Shown piece by piece: positions 17,400 to 25,700 of a DNA stretch of 64,000 nucleotides. Every line of letters starts with the position of its first letter. Within the stretch, counting starts at the first letter, position 1. Below the pieces are notes generated by a model. The model worked only from the letters and a program-made list of their open reading frames with translations. It was not told where the DNA came from and did no database searches. The position numbers and the translations under genes were made by a program. Source of the stretch: Rheinheimera hassiensis (lineage in GTDB: Bacteria; Pseudomonadota; Gammaproteobacteria; Enterobacterales; Alteromonadaceae); NCBI RefSeq assembly GCF_022436675.1, contig NZ_JAKUJZ010000005.1:186001-250000 (forward strand). Reading direction: 5' to 3'.

Positions 17400-18773
17400 A
17401 TGTTAAGCACCGATATCTGCCAGCAGGCACGACTGGCAAGAGATGCCCGCTTTGATGGCCTGTTTTTTACTGCAGTAAAAAGCACCGGTATTTATTGCCG
17501 CCCTGTTTGCCCGGCAAAAGCACCGGCAGAGGCCCAGGTTAGCTATTATTTTTCATCTGCCGCGGCCTGTGCCGCCGGTTACCGGCCGTGTTTACGTTGC
17601 CGGCCAGACAGTGCGCCGGGCTCTGCTGCCTGGCAAGGTACAGACACCACCTTACAACGTGCCTTAAAACTTATTGATGCAGGCGTATTGCAGCAACAAA
17701 ACCAGACACAATTGGCAGAGCGGCTGGGTATTAGTGAGCGTTACTTACGCAAAATGTTTCAGCAGCAACTGGGGCTGGCGCCAAAACACTATGCTATTAC
17801 CCAGCAGGTGTTATTTGCCAAAAAACTGCTGCATGAAACGGCACTGCCTATTAGTGCCATTGCTTATCAGGCAGGCTTTAACAGCGTCCGGCGTTTTAAC
17901 GATGCTTTTAAACAGCAGCTGCAACTTAGCCCCGGCGCTATCCGCCGGCGCCATGACAGCGCTGAGCCAGATGTAATCCGGCTTGAACTTAGCTACCGCC
18001 CACCGCTGGCCTGGCACACTATGCTGCAGTTCTGGCAGGCCCGTACGCTAAACGGTATTGATTGGGTAAACCAGCAAAGCTATGGCCGCACGTTCAGCTA
18101 TCAGCAAAGCGCAGGCTGGTTTGAAGTCACGCCGAAAACTGACAGCAGTTTACAACTGAGCTTGCACTGGGCTGGCAAGCAAGGTCTGTTTGGCCTGGTG
18201 CAGCAGCTGCGCCGCCTGCTGGATTTGGATGCCAATATGTTGCAGATAGAACAGCAACTGCAGCAGCATGCGTTGTTTAGCAACGGCATAATCAGTGGCC
18301 TGCGTATTCCCGGTTTATGGTGCAGCTGGGAAGCGGGTGTCAGGGCTATACTGGGACAGCAAGTCAGTGTTGCCGGTGCCCGCACCCAACTTAACCGTTT
18401 AGTACAAGCGTTGGCTGAGCCGGTGGCCGGTGACAAAAAACTGTTCCCTACCCCGCAGGCCGTAGCCCAAAGCAGCCTGGAAATGATAAAAGTACCGCAG
18501 GCGCGGCGCGACACACTAAAAGCTCTGGCGCACTTTGTTATGGCAACACCTGATGCATCACCGCAACAATGGCTCAGTATTAAAGGCATCGGCCCCTGGA
18601 CGGTAAACTACGCCTGCCTGCGCGGTTTATCTGCCAGTGATATCTGGCTGGCCGGCGATCTTGGTGTACAAAAAGCGCTGGCCCGTAATGGTAATGCTGC
18701 CACTGATGCCAGTAGCCTGGCGCCATGGCGCAGCTATGCCACCTTCCAGTTATGGTTTAGTCCCGGAGAATAA
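17400..18773 (+). CDS. Ada N-terminal / AraC HTH / AlkA glycosylase fusion
   Basis: A 457-residue fusion for alkylation-damage repair. Residues 1-75 are the Ada zinc domain with Cys33, Cys37, Cys64 and Cys67; Cys33 (GIYCRPVC) is the expected acceptor of methyl groups from phosphotriesters. Residues about 85-180 are an AraC-type DNA-binding domain. Residues about 190-457 are AlkA: an N-terminal AlkA_N part, the helix-hairpin-helix LSIKGIGPWTVNYA and the catalytic Asp in AGDLG. It excises 3-methyladenine and related bases and may activate its own operon when methylated. The O6-methyltransferase domain is not fused but encoded by the next gene. Confidence 0.9.
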   Translation: MLSTDICQQARLARDARFDGLFFTAVKSTGIYCRPVCPAKAPAEAQVSYYFSSAAACAAGYRPCLRCRPDSAPGSAAWQGTDTTLQRALKLIDAGVLQQQNQTQLAERLGISERYLRKMFQQQLGLAPKHYAITQQVLFAKKLLHETALPISAIAYQAGFNSVRRFNDAFKQQLQLSPGAIRRRHDSAEPDVIRLELSYRPPLAWHTMLQFWQARTLNGIDWVNQQSYGRTFSYQQSAGWFEVTPKTDSSLQLSLHWAGKQGLFGLVQQLRRLLDLDANMLQIEQQLQQHALFSNGIISGLRIPGLWCSWEAGVRAILGQQVSVAGARTQLNRLVQALAEPVAGDKKLFPTPQAVAQSSLEMIKVPQARRDTLKALAHFVMATPDASPQQWLSIKGIGPWTVNYACLRGLSASDIWLAGDLGVQKALARNGNAATDASSLAPWRSYATFQLWFSPGE

Positions 18774-18774
18774 T

Positions 18775-19242
18775 ATGTTTAGTCAATATATCGACAGCCC
18801 GTTAGGGCCGGTACATATTGTTGCAAGCGCCAGTGGTATCAGTGCCATCAGCTTTGTAACAACACGCCTGACAGCAGAGCAACCTTCAGCGCTTACAGCT
18901 TTGGCCGCACAGCAGCTCAGCGCCTATTTTGATGGCACGTTAAGCCATTTCAGCTTACCGCTGGCAGCCAGTGGCACTGTGTTTCAGCAACAAGTATGGC
19001 AAGAGCTTTGTGCTATACCTTTTGGCCAAACCTGCAGCTATGCCGATATCGCCCGCGGCATCAACAATGTTAAAGCAGTAAGAGCGGTAGGTGCCGCTAA
19101 TGGCCGTAACCCTGTGGCAATAGTGGTACCGTGTCATCGAGTAATAGGCGCCAATGGCACCTTAACCGGTTATGCCGGCGGGCTGGATAAAAAAGACTGG
19201 CTGCTAAAACACGAACAGCGCCAAAAGGCGCTGTTCGGTTAA
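18775..19242 (+). CDS. ogt: Methylated-DNA-[protein]-cysteine S-methyltransferase
   Basis: A 155-residue suicide methyltransferase that removes O6-alkyl groups from guanine. The active-site motif VVPCHRVIG and the helix-turn-helix region FGQTCSYADIARGI are present. The ATG at 18775 lies one base after the AlkA stop with a GGAGAA site, so it is translationally coupled; an earlier in-frame start inside alkA is rejected because it would add a tail unlike the family. Together with the upstream fusion it rebuilds the functions of E. coli Ada plus AlkA in two polypeptides. Confidence 0.92.
   Translation: MFSQYIDSPLGPVHIVASASGISAISFVTTRLTAEQPSALTALAAQQLSAYFDGTLSHFSLPLAASGTVFQQQVWQELCAIPFGQTCSYADIARGINNVKAVRAVGAANGRNPVAIVVPCHRVIGANGTLTGYAGGLDKKDWLLKHEQRQKALFG
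19213..19236 (+). other. Strong hairpin in the last codons of ogt
   Basis: GAACAGCGCC (19213-19222) pairs perfectly with GGCGCTGTTC (19227-19236) around AAAA, inside the end of the coding region. No T tract follows. It may protect the 3' end of the transcript or act as a weak terminator. Confidence 0.5.
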
Positions 19243-19272
19243 ACGGTTGTGCAGTTAAAAGACTGGCACAAA

Positions 19273-19809
19273 TTAGAACTGGTAAGACACACCGAAACGG
19301 AATTCGTTTTTAGTATCGCCGCTATTTAGCGCCACATTGCTGCGAATGGCCCAGTCCGGGCTCAGATGATAAGCGATACCACCGGCAAAACTGCCATAAT
19401 TATCGCCGATAGAGTGGTAACTGGCTTCAGAGTAAAGCTCTACCTGCGGTGTTAACGGGTGACGTACACCCACACCACCATAACCACCGGTGTCATCTGC
19501 ATCACCAGATGCATTCTCAATACCGGCCAGAATATAAGTTTGAGTATTAGGTGAAAAATCCAGTTTAAAACCGGTTAAGTAATTTACACCCACTTGCAGC
19601 ATGTTAGCGTCAAACGGGCCTTGCGATACGCGGGCAAACTCGGCGTCCAGCACCCAGTTTCTGTCCAGGCGGTATGATGCTTCAACATAAGGGCCATCAG
19701 GTCCGATATCAGTATAACCTGCACCAACATAGTCCCAGTTGATGTTAGCCTGTGCACCTGCGGCAAAAACAGCGGCAATGATACTTGCTGATACGATTGA
19801 TTTTTTCAT
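19273..19809 (-). CDS. Small outer-membrane beta-barrel protein
   Basis: A 178-residue protein with a signal peptide (cleavage after AQA, residue about 21). The mature part is made of alternating amphipathic strands (YVEASYRLDRNWVLDAEF, YGGVGVRHPLTPQVELYSEA) and ends in Phe (RFGVSYQF), as expected for an eight-stranded outer-membrane barrel of the OmpA/OmpX size class. A GGAG site precedes the ATG. Function is unknown. It is convergent with ogt. Confidence 0.8.
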   Translation of the reverse strand: MKKSIVSASIIAAVFAAGAQANINWDYVGAGYTDIGPDGPYVEASYRLDRNWVLDAEFARVSQGPFDANMLQVGVNYLTGFKLDFSPNTQTYILAGIENASGDADDTGGYGGVGVRHPLTPQVELYSEASYHSIGDNYGSFAGGIAYHLSPDWAIRSNVALNSGDTKNEFRFGVSYQF

Positions 19810-19927
19810 CTTATACTCCTAGGTTTCTCACACTGAGTCACACTTCGTTGCGACGTGAGACTTATTTTTATTAAGGCACAGCTTAGCCTCAGCGTCTTAA
19901 CGCTGGCTGAACCCACCAACATGGTGC

Positions 19928-19952
19928 AAACATTCTACTTTTTAGAATGTTT
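19928..19952. promoter_or_regulatory. Palindrome upstream of the pirin gene
   Basis: AAACATTCTA (19928-19937) and TAGAATGTTT (19943-19952) form a perfect 10-bp inverted repeat with a 5-bp centre. It lies between the divergent barrel and pirin genes, 75 bp before the pirin start. The size suits an operator for a dimeric repressor; a weak terminator is less likely because the stem is AT-rich. Confidence 0.5.
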
Positions 19953-20026
19953 TAGCGTGAATAATGTAATTTTCTTTCCATTAACGCTAAGCTTTAATAA
20001 CCACCTTTATTGCTGGAGAAACCACC

Positions 20027-20914
20027 ATGACCACACGCACAGTGCAACGCCTGATCCCTGCCATACAGGCATCTGATGGCGCCGGGGTAAAAATTAAGCG
20101 CAGCCTGGGGCAAAACCAACACACCCGGCTGGACCCATTTCTGATGCTGGATTTTTTTGGCTCAGACCAGGCCGGAGATTATATTAAAGGTTTCCCGCCC
20201 CACCCTCACCGCGGCTTTGAAACGGTAACCTACATGCTGGCAGGCCACATGCTGCACGAAGATCATCTGGGTAATCAGGGCCATCTTAAAAGCGGTGGCG
20301 TACAATGGATGACCGCCGGCCGGGGTATCATTCACTCAGAAATGCCACAGCAAGACGCCGGCTTAATGCAAGGTTTCCAGTTATGGCTAAACCTGCCTGC
20401 AGCAGAAAAAATGAAACCGGCGGCTTATGTTGATATCAGCCCCGAGTTGATCCCGCAGATAGCATTAGCGCAAGGCACAGCTAAAGTGATTGCCGGCACT
20501 TTGCAAACCAATGATATCCAGCAAAGCGGGCCAATACAGGGCTTAACCACTGAACCACAGTATTATGATTTACACCTGACAGCCGGGCAGACAATAACCC
20601 TGCAACTGGCGCTGACCCACAGTGCTTTTGTTTATCCTTATGCCGGCGAGATAAAAGTGGTTGATGATAAAGAACAGCGCAAAGTGCCCGAGCACCATGC
20701 CGGTGTTTTAACCAACGGTACTGCTGTCACTCTGTATGCCGAGGACGATTGTCGTTTATTGCTGTTGGCAGCAGCGCCTATTGGCGAGCCGATCGTGCAG
20801 TATGGCCCTTTTGTGATGAACTCTATGGCTGAAATTGAACAGGCCATCAGTGATTATCAGCAAGGCCGCCTGACCGACAATAAAGCGGCCAACAGCATTG
20901 TACTGGCCCGATAA
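20027..20914 (+). CDS. Pirin family protein
   Basis: A 295-residue bicupin. The N-terminal cupin has the metal ligands in HPHRGFETVTYML (His-x-His), and later GIIHSEMP (His and Glu), with the conserved GGVQWMTAGRG. Bacterial pirins are Fe-dependent, and some (YhaK/YhhW) have quercetinase activity or respond to redox stress; which applies here is not visible. A GGAGAA site precedes the ATG. It is a single gene with a palindrome in its upstream region. Confidence 0.9.
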   Translation: MTTRTVQRLIPAIQASDGAGVKIKRSLGQNQHTRLDPFLMLDFFGSDQAGDYIKGFPPHPHRGFETVTYMLAGHMLHEDHLGNQGHLKSGGVQWMTAGRGIIHSEMPQQDAGLMQGFQLWLNLPAAEKMKPAAYVDISPELIPQIALAQGTAKVIAGTLQTNDIQQSGPIQGLTTEPQYYDLHLTAGQTITLQLALTHSAFVYPYAGEIKVVDDKEQRKVPEHHAGVLTNGTAVTLYAEDDCRLLLLAAAPIGEPIVQYGPFVMNSMAEIEQAISDYQQGRLTDNKAANSIVLAR

Positions 20915-21005
20915 AGGGTTTAAACAACGCTTTAGCTAATGAAAAGCGGGATTTTGTCAGCACAGCGTTTTATACTAACGCCTTTGTTATGACAGAGACC
21001 ACAGT

Positions 21006-21716
21006 ATGCAATTAATCGGTATTATCGGCGCCATGGAGCCGGAAGTGGCGCTGTTGCGCCAGCAAATCGTTGATGTAGAAACCACAGAACTGGGCTCCTA
21101 TGTATTTTACAGCGGCCGTCTCAATGGCGTAGCTGTTGTGCTGGTGCAATCCGGTATCGGTAAAGTCGCCGCCGCAGTTGCTACTACTTTGATGATCCAG
21201 CACTTTAAACCAGACGCCGTTATTAATACCGGTTCAGCCGGTGGTTTTGACCCGCAATTAAGTGTCGGTGATGTCGTTATCAGCACTGAAGTGCGCCACC
21301 ACGATGTTGACGTTACTGCCTTTGGCTATGAAATTGGCCAGGTACCGCAAATGCCAGCCGCTTTTATACCGCACCCGGCGATGGTAGCCGCTGCCGAGCA
21401 AAGTATTAAATTGCTGGGTTATTGCAAAACCAAACAAGGGCTTATTGCTACCGGTGACAGCTTTATCTGTGATCCGGCGCGCATTGCCGTTATCCGCCAG
21501 CAGTTCCCCACCATGCTGGCGGTAGAAATGGAAGGCGCCGCTATTGCTCAGGTATGCCATATGCTGCATACACCTTTTGTGGTGATTAGAAGCTTAAGCG
21601 ATATTGCCGGTAAAGAGTCGCCACAATCTTTCGAAGCGTATCTCGACGTCGCCTCAAAAAACAGTTCCGCCATGGTTGCTGAACTGATTAGCAGCCTGGC
21701 CGGTGTAAGCCTGTAA
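21006..21716 (+). CDS. mtnN: 5'-methylthioadenosine/S-adenosylhomocysteine nucleosidase
   Basis: A 236-residue nucleosidase (Pfs/MtnN). It cleaves the adenine from MTA and SAH, recycling SAM by-products and feeding AI-2 synthesis. Family motifs: [14 protein letters not shown] with the active-site Glu12, [20 protein letters not shown], and the catalytic Asp in SLSDIAGKE. Length is normal. It is followed after one base by a cbiB-like gene, a pairing found in several Alteromonadales. Confidence 0.95.
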   Translation: MQLIGIIGAMEPEVALLRQQIVDVETTELGSYVFYSGRLNGVAVVLVQSGIGKVAAAVATTLMIQHFKPDAVINTGSAGGFDPQLSVGDVVISTEVRHHDVDVTAFGYEIGQVPQMPAAFIPHPAMVAAAEQSIKLLGYCKTKQGLIATGDSFICDPARIAVIRQQFPTMLAVEMEGAAIAQVCHMLHTPFVVIRSLSDIAGKESPQSFEAYLDVASKNSSAMVAELISSLAGVSL

Positions 21717-21717
21717 C

Positions 21718-22665
21718 GTGCTGCCTCAAGGGCTTTGGTATGCGCCGTTAATGCTGCTGGCCGTGGTGCTGGCAGCAAACTGGTTCAGCTTACCTGCGGC
21801 TTATCACCCGTTAACATTGTTTCGTTATTATGCCCGGCAACTGGCAAAAAAAGTACACCCTGATCCTGGCCGGCCAGCACAGCAACAATTCACTTCCGGG
21901 AGTCTGGCTGTAGTGGTCGGTGCGGCACCACCGTTACTGTTGTGCTATAGCCTGTATCAATTCTCCGAACTGCCGCAACTGCTGGATGCCTTGCTGTTGT
22001 ACCTCAGCCTGGACTGGCAACAACAACGTAAACACATGCTGGGCATTAGCGACAACCTCAAACGCGGCCAGCTAACGCTGGCAAAAGAACAAGCGACAAA
22101 ATTACTGCTGCGCGACACCAGCAGCCTGACGGCAATGGGCGTAAGTAAAGCCATAGTGGAAAGTACGGTGCTACGCAATACCAGGCTGATACTGGGTGTG
22201 TGGTGCTGGTTTTTAGTTGGCGGTGGTATTGCCGCACTGGCATACCGGCTGTTACAGGAACTGGCCCAGCAATGGAACACTAAACTGCCGCTAAACCGCC
22301 ACTTTGGCAGGCCTGCCGCCTGGCTGGCAACTGTTACTGCGGCACCGGCGGTACTGATTAGCAGTGTTATTCTGGCATTGCAGCATGGTATCAGCCGCTG
22401 CTACCGGCAAATTCGCCAGATCCCACGGCTTAATCTCAACTACCTGTCTTTTTTACTGCTGTGCTGTGCCAGTGTGGCCGTGCGCTGCAATCTTGGCGGC
22501 CCTGCTTATTATGGCAACCGTAAACTGCTGCGCAGCCGTATACCGTATCAGCGAGACCCAGCCTGGCAAGATATTGGCAACGGTGTAAGGGTTGTGCATT
22601 TTGTTCAGTTATATTTTATGCTGCTGGCGCTGAGTGCAACCTTAGTGCAATTTGCTCTGCTTTGA
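21718..22665 (+). CDS. cbiB: CbiB/CobD-like cobalamin biosynthesis membrane protein
   Basis: A 315-residue membrane protein of the CbiB/CobD family, which forms adenosylcobinamide (phosphate) by attaching aminopropanol to the corrin ring. It shows the family's hydrophobic pattern and phrases such as HPLTLFRYYARQL near the N-terminus, RDTSSLTAMGVSKAIVEST in the middle, and GGPAYYGNRKLLR near the end. The start is GTG, one base after the mtnN stop. No other B12 genes are near, which suggests cobinamide salvage or a distant pathway. Confidence 0.82.
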   Translation: MLPQGLWYAPLMLLAVVLAANWFSLPAAYHPLTLFRYYARQLAKKVHPDPGRPAQQQFTSGSLAVVVGAAPPLLLCYSLYQFSELPQLLDALLLYLSLDWQQQRKHMLGISDNLKRGQLTLAKEQATKLLLRDTSSLTAMGVSKAIVESTVLRNTRLILGVWCWFLVGGGIAALAYRLLQELAQQWNTKLPLNRHFGRPAAWLATVTAAPAVLISSVILALQHGISRCYRQIRQIPRLNLNYLSFLLLCCASVAVRCNLGGPAYYGNRKLLRSRIPYQRDPAWQDIGNGVRVVHFVQLYFMLLALSATLVQFALL

Positions 22666-22797
22666 TTGAAATAACAGCGATAACAGGTGCTGTAGTCAGA
22701 AAACTGGACAAGCTATTCACTCTCAGTATATGTTCTGCACAATAACGCCGATGTAGCAGCAATAATAATAATCACGCTACAGTGAACAGGAGTTTCA

Positions 22798-25700
22798 GTG
22801 AATTTTTTGCGGCCTTTGATGCGTCTTGCAGCCCTGCTTTTATTGCCGGCTGTGTTCAACTTAGCTGCAGCCCCGCTTTTACGCCCACTGACACCAGATC
22901 AAGGGCTGACACAGGGTTCAGTTAATGATTTGCTGCTGGACCAGGAAGGGTTTCTCTGGCTGGCTACCGAGGGTGGCCTTAACCGTTTTGATAGTAATCA
23001 GGTGGTGCAGGTTGGCACTGAGCTGGCCAGTTTAAAAGAGATTTCATTTACCCGCTTACTGCAGGACAGCACCGGCAGTATTTTTGCAGCAACCGCAACA
23101 GGCGATTTGTACCGTTTTAACCGCGCCAGTGGTTATATCGAACTGGCGGGCAGTTTACGCCAGCAGAACAACCAACCCAACAGCACTTATATCTCAGACG
23201 CTTTTATCTCCGGTATGGTGTCGTACAACAACGATACGTTGTTGCTGAGCACCCATCACGCTGTATTTCGTTTATCGTTAGCTGATGGCAACCATGAGAA
23301 GTTGTTTGATATCCGCGAAGCGGGTTATAGCGATGGCTGGCTGCGCAATATTCAATATTATCAGGGCTATGCACTGCTCGCCGCGTTTAACGGTGTTATT
23401 GCCGTTAACCTTAGCAACCTGCAACACCAATACCTGCCTTACTTAGACAGCAGTATGGTGTCCGATGACAGGTTGCACAGCAAAGTGCTGAGCATTAAGC
23501 ATAACCGTTTGTGGATAGGTACTGTCGATGGCCTGTACAGCATTAACCTTGACGATATGCTGGCCTATTTACAACACCAGACGCCCTATCAGGCTAAAAC
23601 AGAGCTGGCCGCACTGAATGTCTGGCAGGTAAAGTGGGTTGATGATCACGCCCTGATACCGACCGAGCGCGGGCTATACCGCTTTTATCCGCAACAGCAA
23701 AATACAGAATTTGTGCTGCGCTTTAGCGATGCTAATCTGGGCTTATTTGAAAACACCATCATAGATATAGTGGCCGATAAAGCCGGGGGTTACTGGCTGG
23801 CATCGCGCGACAATGGCGCTTATTACTGGCATCCACGCAGCCAGGCTTTTAGCCAGATTATCCGCACCGATAACGATAACAGCACGCTTAGCAGTAATGT
23901 GGTTTATAGCCTGCTGGCCAGCGACAACCAGACACTGTGGATAGGCACTGCCAATGGCCTGAATAAAAATCAGCTGCATAACGGCATTAATACCAGTTAT
24001 CTGGTAAACCCGGATCCCAAAGCTATTGAACATGATGGCACTATCTATGCCATTTATCCTGCAGACGACGGCAACCTGTGGCTGGTTAATGCCAATGGCT
24101 TACGATTATTTAATACCAGCACGGGCAAACTGCAGTTGCCTGCCACTATTAAAGACAGCGACAAACACTATTTAAACGCCAGAAACAACAGCTATTTTCT
24201 GTATCAGCAGCAATGGTACTTCTTTGACGATACCAAACTGATGCGGTACACACCGGCCAACGGCACAGTTGAAGACATCAGTAATGATTTCAGTGCGTCC
24301 GGTGACAGCCGCGGTACTATTTTGGGCGTATACACGGGTTTGGGTGCTTACACCGGCAAAAGTATGGGGTTATTAATAGCAAAACCGGATGAAATCTGGT
24401 TATGGCAGCCACAGAATAACAGCCGCCGCCTGATCTATCAGGCGCCTGGCTACCAGCCTATGCTGGGCCGTATTGCCAACTCCATGCAACAGGATAAACA
24501 AGGCCGGTTGTGGATCAGTATGTCGGGGGTAGGCTTACTGGGCTTTTCCGCAGAAACGCTGGAACTGCTGCATTTTTACAGCATAAACGACACCTTATTG
24601 TCAGATGCGTTATATAACCTGCAACTGGATGCGCATAACGATATCTGGTTTTCCAGCCATTATGGCCTCGCCCGGCTTGATGCCGATACTCTGCAAATTG
24701 AGTTTTTTACCCGCGATGACGGTATTTATACTCATGAATATAACGGCGGTGCAGTAACGACACTGGCCGACAACCGGCTTGCCTTTGGCAGTATGCGTGG
24801 CGTAACACTGGTAGACCCCGCACGACTGCAGGAGCAAACCGTCAAGCCAAACGCCATTGTTACCGGCATCAGTGTGTTGTCTGGCAATTTAAAGCCGGTA
24901 AATGCCAACTTAAATGAACGCCATTTTACGTTATCGCATAAAGATCTCGGTATTACTCTGCAATTTAGCGCGATGAATTTTAGCAATCAGCACAAAATGC
25001 GTTATCGCTACTGGCTGGAGGGCAAACAAAATATCAGTTACCCGCCGCAGCGTGGCAACAGCGTTATTTTCCCGCAGCTAAGCAGTGGTGATTACACCTT
25101 TAACGTGGTGGCTATTTCCCCCGAAAGCGGCACTGAAAGCGCACCGGCAAAAATTCATTTACACATCAAGCCTGCGTTCTGGTTATCCGGCTGGGCATTG
25201 CTAAGCTACGCCGCACTGCTAACCCTATTGTTGTATAAACTTTACCGGCTACGACGCCATCAGCATGCGCTGCTGCGCAGCATACATACCAAAGCCCTGC
25301 AAAGTGAGCAGCGCCTGAAACAGGCTCTGGCGTCGGTAAACAGCGGTGCCTGGGAATGGCAGGCTGACACTAACCTGCTTTTCGCATCACGCATTCACAG
25401 CATGCTCGGTTACAATGAAGCCATGAACCCGTTGACATTGCAGCAGCACCAAACGCTGATCCATCCTGACGACCGGGATGGTTTCAATGCGCAGTGGTTA
25501 CGTTTTTTACAGCAGCCTGAACCGGGATTTGATGTTACCTACCGTATGCAGCACCAAACCGGTAACTGGCTATGGTTTCGCGATCTGGGCAAAGCCACTG
25601 AGTATGATAACGACAACAGCGTAAGCAAAGTTATTGGCACCTTTAGTAATATCACCGAAACCCGCGCCAATCAGGAAAAAGCCCGGCTATTTGGCGAAGC

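Noticed and set aside
22757..22772. AATAATAATAAT run as a microsatellite phase-variation tract
   Set aside because: Only four trinucleotide units; it is outside a promoter I can recognise and too short to support slippage.
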